Positions 47,201-56,471 of a stretch of DNA of 64,000 bases are shown here, piece by piece; positions within the stretch are counted from its first letter, which is position 1, and each line of letters opens with the position of its first letter. The translations under genes were made by a program, and so were the position numbers. The stretch comes from Gordionus sp. m RMFG-2023 (Eukaryota > Nematomorpha > Gordioida > Chordodea > Parachordodidae): the NCBI RefSeq assembly GCF_954871325.1, contig NC_088777.1, positions 16,345,366-16,409,365 of the forward strand, given 5' to 3'. The notes under the pieces were generated by a model. The model was not told where the DNA came from and made no database searches. It saw only the letters and a program-made list of their open reading frames with translations.

Positions 47201-50200
47201 AGGGTCAGGATTTGCAGTTCAGAAAATAAAATAACAGAAACGTCAGTTCTCTTAAAATTTATTTTATTATATTTAGCAATTACCATAAAAATAATTTTAT
47301 CCTTATAATTAGATTAATACAATATAATTTAAAAAATATATTCTATTTGTTTTTTAAAATTTTATGAGAGAATTATCATGATATCTTCCAAAATCTAGAT
47401 GATAAAATTAAAAAATTGGTATTATAAGTTTCAGAATTAGTATTTGCAAAAGTTTGGCCACTTCACGCTTAAAGTGTGACGTCATAATTTTCATTTTGTT
47501 TATAAATGTTTCTTTTTTGTGGTTCGCAAATCTGATTGAATAAGTATTAGTTTCTACTTTATAGACTGGTTAAAGCGCTCAAGTTGCGCATCCAATTGTT
47601 CAGTTAATGTTATCGGAGATGATATAAAGATATTACGTATTTTAGAAAACGCAAAATAAAAATAACCACAATAAGATCATAAATAAGTAAACATATTCTT
47701 TCAAAGTTGTGACCAGACTGAAGGTGGGGGAAAATGGTGGTTGAAGGCGAAGCTTCCCTAAAATTTGCTATAAACCCTCCTATATTCTGGCAAGTATGGG
47801 TTCCACGATTTAGTTTGGTCTTAAGACGATTTCGAGGAATCTGAGCGCACTTGATCTAATAAACCAATGATAAAATCTTACACAGTTTTCGCCGTAAAAG
47901 GTCACGTATTAAATTTTATCATTTTTTTGCTTCTCGACATTAACTTAGAATAATTATATTAATTCACCGAAAAATAATTAATAAAATGAACATGAATTGA
48001 AAACGGGATTTTTTAAAAAAATAAGAGGAACGACGTCAATAAATAAAATAGGCGCGTAAAATGCCATACAAGATAAATGGCACAACAGAGAAGTGTAAAA
48101 TATATTGACTTTATTAAGAATGCGCCATATATCTCGTGTATGTATAAATATGTAAAATAATAGTGGATATTTTTAAAACGTTACCTTCAATTTAAGATAC
48201 CTCAGGCTCAACTCAATCTTCTGAGAACAATCTTCGAACAAAACCACCATCCTATTGACGCATATAGAGCATTTTATAAAAAAATATATAAAAATTTTTA
48301 GCTTCCTTTTATAATTTCTTTCTACTATTTTAGGTGTTAAAATTTAAAAAAGAAAAAATTTCATTATCCTAAGCATGTCTAAAATTTTTTTATAAATAGT
48401 AATAATTATAAATTTAATTAAAATGTGTTGTAGAAAAATCATTCCTAAAATTAAAAAAAAATAAAATATTTAATGAGTGGATATTAAAAGGTCAATATGA
48501 AAAGTCACCATAATATACATTAATAAAAGGCCAAAAGTAAGGGAACAGTTCTATGGTCAGCCAGGTCAAAATTTATGTTTAATTAAAAAATTTTCTTAGA
48601 TTTTTTTAAAAAAATTGATGTTAAACAAATTATAATTAAACCTTAAAACACTTTGAGAAGTTATATAGGAAACGAGTTCTTCATGGGCACTATTCTCCAT
48701 TGATATTCCATTTATGGCTAAAATTACATCACCTAAAAATATTTATAAATATTTGAATGAGTGTGAAACAATTTATAACAATATCAAAGATGCACTAATA
48801 ACACTTTTTTTAAAGCTGTTACCCATACCAAAATTGATGCCTAATATAGCATCATTTTTGCCCAGCCTAATTATTTGGTCTACAATAATATTCTATGAAG
48901 GGACAAATGTATAATTTATAAAAATATTTTGTATAAATTATTCAGGCCTGGTTCAAAATTTTCTACCCAGGGGTTTTCCAAAAGTACATTCAATAATATT
49001 CTCATCTTTATTTATTTAAAATTAATTTTGCACCTCATAAAAGTTAAAAATATATTGGAATTTGTATATGGATTACAAATTCATAGAAAATTATTTTTAA
49101 TTTATAATGCTGAATTACCATTTTGGGGTATTGACGACTGGTATTGGTAAATACAGATTAGTCCTGCAAGACTCAACAACCCAACCTAACCCATGGGCCG
49201 GTGGTAACATCATCAATAAAATAAGTCGAGCACATGACCCAAAAAATATTAATGTGATAATTCCTTCTTATTCTTCCTTTTTGCCTGTTTCTATATCACA
49301 ATTACAAAACAGAGATGGGCCAATATTATATTTTGATATTGACCAATACTTTTTATTTTAGCTGACACTAGTGACCTATACCAAAATAATTAACACTTAT
49401 AAATCTCTTTTTGTTAAAATTGGCCTTTTGAGAATTTATAATAAATTAAAAAATCGATATATACCATTTAATATAAGAAAGGAAGCGTTTAAAAGTAAAA
49501 CATTAGTCTATATCACATTGAATGCCTAATATTTTACTTTTAAATAATAAACATTATAAAAATGATATAAATAAATAAAAAGATAGCGATGTCTATTGTG
49601 GCAAAATATAGGTAATGAAGGCGGCATACAAACTAAAATGAAAAGAATGGAGATGAGAATAATTAAATGTATGTTTGGGTAACTTTGAGAGAAAGGAAAA
49701 CAAGCAGCGAATCGAGGAAAAGGATTGGAACTAGAGTTGGCCGATGTAAATCAATTTGTTTTAAATCGCAATTTAAATCACACCCCGATTTTTAAAAAAA
49801 ACTAATGATTTAATTTAAAACAGTCAAAGATAAGGACTTAAGATAAGCAAAATCTAAATTAAATAACCAAATTGCAATAATAATCACCACTTGTTAGAAA
49901 AAAAGTTTATTTTCTATTTCAATTTTTGACATAGTAGGAAAATAACTGCTGATCCTAATCGCAATAGTGAAAAATTCTTTAATATTCTAAATATAAAACG
50001 AAAAAACGAATATCAAAAATCTACACATATGTTCAAATTTTTTTTATTTCTTTATAATAAAAAAAATTATCAAAAAGTTTGTAAAATTTAAAAAAAACAT
50101 ATATTAAAAATCACAAGTAAAATCTATAACGTAGATGAGAAATGTTGAAAATTTTTTTATTTCTTTATAATAAATATCAAAAAGTTTGTAAAATTTAAAA

Positions 50201-53200
50201 AAACATATATTAAAAATCACAAGTAAAATCTATAACGTAGACATTATGAGAATTTAATTGGCCTTTTCTGTTTCTACCCGATTCCTAAGCTTCGAGTGAA
50301 CAACTCCAAACGATGAGAATACTCTCTCGACTGAAGCGGATGATATGATGAAGATGCAGTAAATAGTTGATTTATTATTTTTAGAATATTTGCAACCCTC
50401 ATCAAATTTCCTTGGGCCACATTTCAATTGGGTATTCTTTATTTATTTTATTATCCGAAAACATAATTTTAGTAAATGGTTCTGATCTTGCTTAAAACTT
50501 TACTAAGATAGATAAAATACCAGTGATTGGATACAGAAGTCCCTGTATTCCATTTCATTGGTTGTTAAATTTGAACGAAATGGCAATAGCTAATGGTAGT
50601 CTGAAAAGATTACATTTCATTTGTCGTTTTTATTTGAATCAGAAAATTCTACAATAAATTAATCTTAGCAAACAATTGATAGTTAAATTTTTTAAAAAAT
50701 AACTATATTTATTTTAAAAAATATCAAATTATAATCATTATTATTTAATTTTTCAACAATTTCCTGACTTGTTCCCTTGGGCATTAGTCTTTTACTTGCA
50801 AGATAATATTAAACTGAAATTTAAAAAAACGATATTTTACAATCTTAGCCCATAATTCTTTAATTAAAATTTTAATCATTTGGTTTAAATCGCGATTTAA
50901 ATAAAAAAATCAATTATTTTGATTTTTATTTTAAAAATTACAATTTTGCTAACCCTAATTGGAATAGAACCGATTGGAGTGGTAATGAGAAGATATAGTA
51001 ATATGGAATCTTACTAAAGCTGTGCCGATATTAGGTAACCGAGATGAGATATTTTGTTTTTGATTATATTATGATTGTATATATAATAAATATCTTTTAT
51101 TTATAGGCTTATCAAGGATTTTCTATGGAGCTGGGGTCACTATTAGTCGGGGTATTCCGCTATAAATTTTATAGTCTACGTCCACTTATTGTAGGCATTT
51201 GTCCATATTATTTTTTATAAAAATATCTTTGTAAATTCTTGAATTATAGTCGTTATTTTAAAAAATTATCAACTTTTACTAATTTTTATTTACAGTGAAA
51301 TATTGTACACATTTTTGGGGAAGAGGGGGGTGTAGGGGGATTTTTTTAAATTGTAAATATAATCAATTATCGGATCGGGTTTTAGTAATATCGGATAGGT
51401 GAAAAATTTGCGGATCGGCACATCCCTAGTCTTACAAAGACAAAGAATGATGATCAGAACCGTTAAAAGTAAGGAAAAGGAATGAAAGGAAACTGACTAA
51501 CCTAACAGCCATCAAACGACGAAGTAATTATTTTCCTATTTCTCCTACTTTTAAAACTTGTTTTAACTTTATTAGGAAGAATACATGTACAAGAAAATAA
51601 ATGACAACAATAAACTTCATTAAAACTTAAAGGCATTTATGGCTTAAATTAAAAAAATATTTCTGGAAATGAAGGAAATAATTTTATATTATTTTTTTTA
51701 AACTTAAGTTTCTTTTTAAAATTATTTTTTATTAAAAAAACATAGTATTGGTAGTATGAGATGAGCTTAAATTATCAAATTGCAAAGTGAATATTTAAAT
51801 TTAATGAATAATATTAAATTAAATGAATAATATTAAAATTATGAATAAAATGAATAATATTAAAATTATGAATAAAATAAATAATTTAAGTTCAAGATCT
51901 ATAAGTTTTTAAAAAATTTGGGCCATAACGCAATGGACATGGGCTAGATCTAAAATAAATTTTGCCGCCAAGCTTCAAGAAGGTTGACCAAAAGATTTAT
52001 TTTGCAAGTCGTTAACACTCATTCTGACAGATGTCATATCAGTATATTATCAATAACAGGTATTGGTGCATATCTGTCAGATTTATAATATATATATCAG
52101 AGACCTGCATATCTCAAAATTTTAGACATGGCTAGATTAAAAAAAAAATTATTTTCAAGCCTGTTCCAAAATATTTTTGGCCCAGCCCAGAATTTTCAAA
52201 ATTTTGAATAATTTTGAAAATTATTTCAAAGGAAAATAGAAGAAACGAGCAATAAATGAATAATAAAAATTAAATATGATTTTCTGACTGATTAATTGGG
52301 TTAATGATGCTTACTACCAAGTGAATGTATGGAAATATTCTAAATACCAACCTAATTTTCTAAATACCATCCTAATTTTCTAAATACCAACCTAATTTTC
52401 TAAATACCAACCAAAATTTATTAAAATGTAATAAGATCCTTATTATTTAATATATTATAATGGAATCACGTGGTCGAGTCCGGCCTCCTATATATCATGC
52501 CCCCAATGATGGAACCACCAAGTTAGAATAAGAAAAAAAACATAATCATTACCGGGATTCGATCCCGTGACCATGGGATCAGTAAGCAAAGCTCTTGCCG
52601 ACTAGGCCATAGAGGCTTTCCAAACGATTTTTTAAATATATATTATAAATATATTTGGTAGTGCCTATCCAAATGAAAAATAAACAAAATTCAAATTTGA
52701 TAAATAGTACCTTAAAATAGTAAGCATTAACCCAAATATGCTTAAAATATTTTCAAAATTCTCCTGTCAAATAATTTATAAGGAAGAATATATTTTATGA
52801 CTGAGAACACTTCTATATGCCAACTTGGGTTGCTGTAACTGTCAAATATCAATTAAAAAAATATTATTTACTGATAATAAAGAATTAAAATATCAAAAAG
52901 TCCAAATCAGTTCACAGGCATTTTTAGAGGTTCAGTTTAGATGATAAATTTTTTATTAATTCAGGTTTAATTATTGAATATCAAATATAAGTTTGACAGT
53001 TTACTTTATTTAGCATATATACAGTTATAGGAAATTATTTTTTTTAAATAAATTTTTTGAAAGGACAAGCTATCATAGTTTCTAATAGATCACCTATTGA
53101 TCAGTCTATGATCTCTCAACAATATTGTAATTATAAGTTTAGAATTATAGAATAAAAAAAAAATTAAACTTAAATACAATATTGACAATAGATAAGTGTT

Positions 53201-53849
53201 TAATAATTTAATATATTATCTTTAATATATAACAAAATAAAATTATTAATCATGAAAATGACCTCTTTTAAGACCAGAATAGTAAGCAGGACTTTCAAAC
53301 TCCACATAATCAATAAAAGTTATTAAATCAATTATTACATTTTGATTTTTGCTATGTAAATTATTATCATTTGCATAATTTAATAAGTCATTGAGATCTG
53401 ATACTTTGGACTCATATGAAGAATACTCTAAAGGTAAAGATGATTGTCTTTTAATCCCATATGTTTGAATAGTAAATCCAAAATTTTTTCTTTTCTTGCA
53501 TTTGTTAAGAACCACGGTTCTTCTTCTCTTATTTTCTTCACAGCTTGTAGAATCAACACAATGGTCATAATCTTTAATTCTGTCTAGGATTTTATTCTAC
53601 ATATTAAAATGAATAGGTTTTGGTACATTATTATACTAATATCATCTTTAAAATATAATAGTCTTATAACTCTTAATTATTTATTATAATACTTGAAGAG
53701 ATGAATTGTAAATTTAACCATATTAATATTTTATATTGTACTTCTTCATTATTAAATTTTTTTTCTAACAAAATATTAACTTTTACCTGTTGATCATAAT
53801 ATTGCAGTGGATTAAATGATCTTCGTTTGCTTGTTGCTCTAGATGCCAT
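40900..53849 (-). CDS. Tamalin/CYTIP-type PDZ scaffold protein, six exons
   Basis: Exons (minus strand): 53849-53787, 53596-53263, 48732-48642, 48251-48185, 42793-41389, 41255-40900. All introns are GT-AG, phases agree at every junction, and the total is 2316 nt (771 residues plus stop). A PDZ domain spans about residues 48-165: NFGFTIQTYG, VEFESPAYYSGLKRG, joined by splicing to DVILAINGISMENSAHEEL. A coiled coil (about 173-215, KIELSLRYLKLKEMLHAKLE) follows; it aligns without gaps to the tamalin leucine zipper (RKAELEARLQYLKQTL). The C-terminus STRL is a class I PDZ ligand, as in tamalin. In vertebrates the PDZ binds group I glutamate receptors and the coil binds cytohesin Arf-GEFs. Odd features: a ~37-residue insert in the PDZ beta2-beta3 loop and a ~550-residue polar C-terminal region (human tamalin is ~395 residues). 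Introns 2 and 4 are packed with transposons. Confidence 0.88.
41389..42793 (-). CDS. Tamalin-like gene, exon 5 (coil end and long polar region)
   Basis: 1405 nt after TTTTAAAACAAG. It begins EMLHAKLEELKVLESRETDM, the second half of the coiled coil. About 430 residues of Ser/Asn/Asp/Lys-rich, probably disordered sequence follow, without a recognised domain. It ends GCTCAAAAG before GTTATT, phase 1. Long intact frame in AT-rich DNA, so under constraint. Confidence 0.88.
42957..43176. mobile_element. Palindromic MITE, TAGTGTTGTTAAAC family, copy 2 (tamalin intron 4)
   Basis: About 220 bp. Left GCTAACTCAATATTTTATCC and AGCAAAATATTAAGCAAG; right CTTAAGCAATATTTATCTGG, CTAAAAATTCGAGTTAG and CGAGTTGTTTAACAACACTA. 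The right terminus is well preserved, the left is worn. Confidence 0.72.
43205..43470. repeat. GAACCC-rich MITE-like repeat (tamalin intron 4)
   Basis: Rich in GAACCAGAACCCCGAAC, CCTGAACCAAAACCTGG and GGAGGGTTCACAGCCC words. The last is the complement of the CAGGGCTGTGAACCCTCC start near 47150. Two parts of a DNA-element family, with ends not matched as one insertion. Confidence 0.5.
43759..46512 (-). mobile_element. hAT transposon, nearly complete, perfect 8-bp TSD (tamalin intron 4)
   Basis: 2754-bp element with termini CAGGGTTGTGCATTTGACCG (left) and CAGGGTTGGCATGTCGGTCA (right, read inward), each followed by subterminal TTTGACCGGTCAAA palindromes. Flanking octamers CTTTTTTA are identical (43751-43758 and 46513-46520). 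The transposase lies on the minus strand (43934-45894), the same strand as the host gene in whose intron it sits. Sharp termini and an exact duplication indicate a recent arrival. Confidence 0.97.
43934..45894 (-). pseudogene. hAT transposase, BED finger plus DUF659 plus dimerisation domain
   Basis: Four segments in order. 45430-45894: BED zinc finger with KHHVWKHFQEVRDGKSVKAV, then CKFC and an H-x5-C end. 44793-45299: DUF659-type RNase H-like part with LSIVSDGWSNIRNESIINF, SLVTDNAANMKAAW and CAAHTLQLF. 44484-44774: insertion domain. 43934-44479: dimerisation domain with WWNAFCPPCPLRDVANILLT and SSSERNWSVWGNIHTKNRNR. The frame changes about three times, so the gene is dead despite well-kept motifs. 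Length (~650 codons) is normal for the group. Confidence 0.92.
46815..47130. mobile_element. Left part of an AAATCAATTTGATT-family hAT/MITE (tamalin intron 4)
   Basis: TAGGGATGGCCCCAAAAAAT, then CAATTTGATTTAAATCACCC and TGATTTTTAAAAAACAATTAG, matching the left regions at 39414 and 49732. The right end is not found before the GAACCC-type repeat that starts at about 47150. Confidence 0.6.
47140..48180. other. Intron 4 sequence of the tamalin-like gene
   Basis: It starts with a CAGGGCTGTGAACCCTCC repeat end (about 47150-47230). The rest is AT-rich with no recognised feature. Confidence 0.4.
48185..48251 (-). CDS. Tamalin-like gene, exon 4 (start of coiled coil)
   Basis: 67 nt after GTCAATAG. 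It encodes MVVLFEDCSQKIELSLRYLK then LK, ending TTGAAG before GTAACG, phase 0. The distance from the last PDZ strand to the coil equals that in human tamalin. Confidence 0.85.
48642..48732 (-). CDS. Tamalin-like gene, exon 3 (second half of PDZ)
   Basis: 91 nt after ATATTTTTAG. It completes the split Gly codon and reads DVILAINGISMENSAHEELV, then SYITSQSVL, the G-D-x-I-x-x-I-N-G strand and alphaB helix of a PDZ domain. It ends TTTTAAG before GTTTAA, phase 2. It is 4.5 kb from exon 2. Confidence 0.87.
48740..49725. other. Intron 2 sequence of the tamalin-like gene
   Basis: Plus-strand frames of 66-84 codons between 48714 and 49361 show no family and in part run antisense to exon 3, so they are considered non-coding. 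Confidence 0.5.
49732..50957 (-). mobile_element. hAT element, internally deleted, near-perfect TSD (tamalin intron 2)
   Basis: 1226 bp, left TAGAGTTGGCCGATGTAAAT and right (read inward) TAGGGTTAGCAAAATTGTAA. The flanks ATTGGAAC and ATTGGAAT match at seven of eight positions. On the minus strand at 50240-50360 it keeps a hAT dimerisation motif, SSASVERVFSSFGVVHSKLR. A ~108-bp internal tandem duplication lies at about 50037-50245. Confidence 0.92.
50037..50245. repeat. Two-copy tandem duplication inside the hAT element
   Basis: TTTTTTTATTTCTTTATAAT, then ATCAAAAAGTTTGTAAAATT and AAAAATCACAAGTAAAATCT, ATAACGTAGA: two nearly identical copies with a period of about 108 bp. Confidence 0.88.
51015..51427. 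mobile_element. hAT-type MITE, GTGCCGATATTA family (tamalin intron 2)
   Basis: About 413 bp. Left AAAGCTGTGCCGATATTAGG, right (inward) AGGGATGTGCCGATCCGCAA. The flanks AATCTTAC and AGTCTTAC agree at seven of eight positions if the element ends at 51427. Non-coding. Confidence 0.75.
51785..51900. repeat. AT-rich minisatellite
   Basis: Repeated ATGAATAATATTAAAATT/ATGAATAAAATGAATAAT units, 14-29 bp, about five copies. Confidence 0.7.
52339..52421. repeat. 21-bp minisatellite, four copies
   Basis: Tandem CTAAATACCAACCTAATTTT units, four copies with one or two mismatches, ending in an ACCAACCAAAATTT variant. Confidence 0.9.
52430..52620 (-). mobile_element. tRNA-derived SINE (tamalin intron 2)
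   Basis: On the minus strand the head reads GCCTCTATGGCCTAGTCGGC, AAGAGCTTTGCTTACTGATC and CACGGGATCGAATCCCGGTA, with a good A box (TGGCCTAGTCGG) and B box (GGGATCGAATCCC) at normal spacing. The would-be 3' acceptor strand does not pair with the 5' GCCTCTA, and a non-tRNA body with GGTGGTTCCATCATTGGGGG and GGAGGCCGGACTCGACCACG follows, so it is a SINE, not a functional tRNA gene. Confidence 0.75.
52640..53240. other. Intron 2 sequence near exon 2 of the tamalin-like gene
   Basis: AT-rich, nothing recognised. Confidence 0.4.
53263..53596 (-). CDS. Tamalin-like gene, exon 2 (first half of PDZ)
   Basis: 334 nt following ATATGTAG. It encodes KILDRIKDYDHC, then RRRTVVLNKCKKRKNFGFTI and QTYG, the start of the PDZ with its carboxylate-binding GFGF-like loop as NFGF. 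A low-complexity loop follows, then LITFIDYVEFESPAYYSGLK. It ends AAAAGAG before GTCATT, phase 1. Confidence 0.88.
53787..53849 (-). CDS. Tamalin-like gene, exon 1
   Basis: 21 codons, MASRATSKRRSFNPLQYYDQ plus Q, ending CAG before GTAAAA. Intron 1 is 190 bp and phase 0. The ATG is the first in this frame before the exon. Confidence 0.75.
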
Positions 53850-55137
53850 GAACTCATAAATCTCCGCATATATGTGCTTATGCTTATATTGAATAATAGG
53901 GATGGCTGCAATAAAACGTCCGATTAATATTTGCTAAAATTATACGACCAATTAAAATTTTACATAGGGGAACTCCATGTTGAGTAATAATAAATAAAAT
54001 ATTTTATCAGTTTAATTTTAACAAAAGGGCACGACAATATCTATTAAAATAAAATTCCTCTCTGGGATACAAACAACAATGAGATTCATTACAGCGATTT
54101 AACTATTGCGCTCAATGGCGTAGCTAGGAATTTTCATTAGAGGGGGTCAATACATAGAAAATCCTGGGAGCTTCGCCCCCAGACCCCCTTTAACGGGCTT
54201 TCGGCCCTTTTTTCTGGCCTTCGGCCCTTTTTCCTGACATTCGGCCGGGTTTATCTTAAAAATCATAACCACATCTTCGACAATATATATAAATATTTTT
54301 AAATGCATGAATAATGTTATTATAATTTAGTAGATAATATTATTATAATTTAGTAGATTATTCTCAATGACTTTATAATAATACTACCCAGAATAAATTT
54401 AATAGTAATATAATATCCTTTCATAAACATCAAAACCAGAAAAATATAAATATTAATGGTATTTATTTGATACAAAGTCACTTTTAAGTCTTTTGAACGT
54501 ATAATCTAAAAAAAATTTGCTCTGGGAGGGGTCCAAACCCGAAAACCACCCCCGTAGCTAAGCCACTGATTGCGCTGCTTTGGATTTAGAAAGTATATCT
54601 TGGGCCTGATATTTTACCAACCATCAACATTTAATTTATTTTTATCGTTATTATTTTTTTTAAATTTTATTTTATTAAAATCTTCTATTTTTAAAAAATT
54701 ATTTTGTAAAATTCATTAGAAAATCGATATAGCTAAATAACACTTAAATAAATATTTTTATAAGTACTTAAGTCCGTGGATGGATGTGCAATTAGATCTA
54801 ATTAGTTAAGCGGAGATTATAGAGATTCTAAAGTTTTAAGGAAATAATGCTTTATTACCATTATTAACTAGCGTAGAAGTGATGAAAGGTAAAAATATAA
54901 GATTTTCTAGGGAGGAATGATGCTACAGCTTTTAAAAATCGATTTAGCGAAAGACAGGAATATTCCAAAACTAATGGTAGTATCAGGAAGTGCAAATTGT
55001 TAAGCTATTGAGTTATGTGTTAATTTTTAAATATGTTATTATCAGACTGGGTATGGTTTAGTATATGAAACTAATTATACACATTCATCGCTAAATTACC
55101 ATATGTTAAATTTCACATTGATCAAGATAATTTAATT
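53850..55137. promoter_or_regulatory. Shared 1.29-kb divergent upstream region of tamalin-like and TMEM245-like genes
   Basis: The two start codons face away from each other, so this interval should hold both promoters and 5' untranslated sequence. A left MITE end (TAGGGATGGCTGCAATAAAA, near 53896) and the MITE at 54113-54568 occupy part of it. No firm TATA or initiator could be assigned. Confidence 0.55.
54113..54568. mobile_element. MITE with CAGTGGC-type ends and perfect 8-bp TSD
   Basis: 456 bp. Left CAATGGCGTAGCTAGGAATT, right (inward) CAGTGGCTTAGCTACGGGGG. The flanking octamers ATTGCGCT are identical (54105-54112, 54569-54576). GC-rich CTTTCGGCCC repeats lie near 54195-54245. The CAGTGGCGTAGCTA terminus is widespread in invertebrate non-autonomous elements with 8-bp duplications. 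Non-coding. Confidence 0.93.
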
Positions 55138-55782
55138 ATGAAAACCGATAATGAAGAAAAGGAATCATTGCGGTTCAAACGAAGCTATTCTACGGAAAAT
55201 GATCCAGGATTTAGCTCTTCTCCTGGGCCTAACATTAATGCCACCAATATTACTACGAGCACCACAAAGACATTTGGAAACGTATTCAGACTTATACCAG
55301 AAGAGGACGATAATCATATTCGAAATGCTTTTTATAATGTTTTAGCCTTTTTGTGTTTAATAATTATTTTGGGTATATTAGTGGCAGTTTATTTTGTCTT
55401 ACAAAAGTTTTTAAGACCAATTGCTTGGGCATTGTTATTTGGAGCCTTTTTACATCCTTTTAAAAGAAAATTAACCAAAAATCTCTATGATTGGGTTGAT
55501 TCTATAACAATTCCTCAATCAAGAAAAGATAAAAATAACCGAACTTTTTTATTTTCACTTTTTTATTCTCCTATCAAATATTTAGCAACCACTACTGAAA
55601 GAATAGGAGATAATATTCTATGCAAATGGAAATTCATATTAAAAATTTTAACTGCTGTCACATGCTTATATTTGGCTCATCATTTGAAAATAATAACAGC
55701 CTTCATGTATTTGTTTACATATTTTTCCAATTTATTTATAAATTCTTTTGATTTTTGGATATCAATCTTTTCTGGAAAATGG
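55138..55782 (+). CDS. TMEM245: TMEM245-like, exon 1
   Basis: 215 codons from MKTDNEEKESL to FSGKW. Donor TGG/GTATTG. Confidence 0.85.
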
Positions 55783-56471
55783 GTATTGAATAATTTTATT
55801 AAACACTAATGGGAATTTCTTTTAGGTTTGTGCACTTCTGATTGCATATTTTGTATCCATCATATTTTTTGATTATGACAAAAATCTTTTGAGATATTCT
55901 TCATATGTTGTTTGGTTATTGATATTATGCAATGTTGCTTATTATATACCTAACTATCATAGTCAATCTTTTGTATTTTTATTAATGAGTGGTTTATACT
56001 TAGGAGGCTTATTTTATGATATAAATCTCCATAAAACACTTTATAAAGAATCAGGTTATATTTTTATTAAAATATATTTATTATATATAAATGATAATTT
56101 ATCTCATATATCTACAAAAGATTCCAAAAATTCAGTAGAAATATATAACATACCACAACTAAATGTAAATACCTATCAAAACATAAATAGCGATAATATG
56201 TTAACTGACAAAAAAAATCAGAATATTAATGTAATCAATTTATATTGTTTATTTTCAGAGATATTTTTTTCATAGGTAAATAATATGATTGAAAATGAGC
56301 ATAAAATTTTGAATGAAATAAAAAATATCACTGATAAATCTGAACAACAAGCATGGGATAGCAATAGATATATAATGTTTTTGCTTTGGTGTTGTTTATT
56401 CATCGAATTTTACAAATGGGTTCTACTCATTCTGCCCTTGTCAATATTGATTGCCATTATTCGTAGAATAG
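55138..56471 (+). CDS. TMEM245: TMEM245-type membrane protein, 5' part (three exons)
   Basis: Exons 55138-55782, 55826-56230 and 56276-56471 encode the first ~415 residues of a multi-pass membrane protein of the TMEM245 (AI-2E transporter-like) family, usually ~880 residues. Residues ~65-115 hold FYNVLAFLCLIIILGILVAV, then FLRPIAWALLFGAFLHPFKR, the family's signature first membrane pair. More hydrophobic segments follow in exon 1 (ILKILTAVTCLYLAHHL), exon 2 (SYVVWLLILCNVAYYI) and exon 3 (YIMFLLWCCLFIEFYKWVLL). The introns are 43 and 45 bp, GT-AG, both phase 0. Exon 3 ends ATAG before GTTAGC, phase 1. Later exons, including the conserved AI-2E-like core, were not recognised and may lie past the window. 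Molecular function in animals is not well defined. Confidence 0.85.
55826..56230 (+). CDS. TMEM245: TMEM245-like, exon 2
   Basis: 135 codons after TTTCTTTTAG: VCALLIAYFVSIIFFDYDKN to KKNQNIN. Donor AAT/GTAATC. Confidence 0.82.
56276..56471 (+). CDS. TMEM245: TMEM245-like, exon 3
   Basis: Starts after TTTTTTTCATAG: VNNMIENEHKILNEIKNITD, then DSNRYIMFLLWCCLFIEFYK. Phase 1 donor at 56472. Confidence 0.78.

Noticed and set aside
48185-48250. Reading the MVVLFEDCSQ exon as the first coding exon of a separate coiled-coil gene
   Set aside because: It is preceded by an acceptor and fits phase 2 after the PDZ exon; the PDZ-to-coil spacing then matches tamalin exactly. A CUPID/DUF3338-type coil was also considered and fits less well.
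48714-49361. Plus-strand frames of 66-84 codons that looked like a possible host gene
   Set aside because: They show no family, do not join with compatible splice sites, and the first overlaps antisense to a clear PDZ exon on the minus strand.
52544-52612. Functional tRNA gene on the minus strand
   Set aside because: A and B boxes are good but the acceptor stem does not pair and a SINE body follows.
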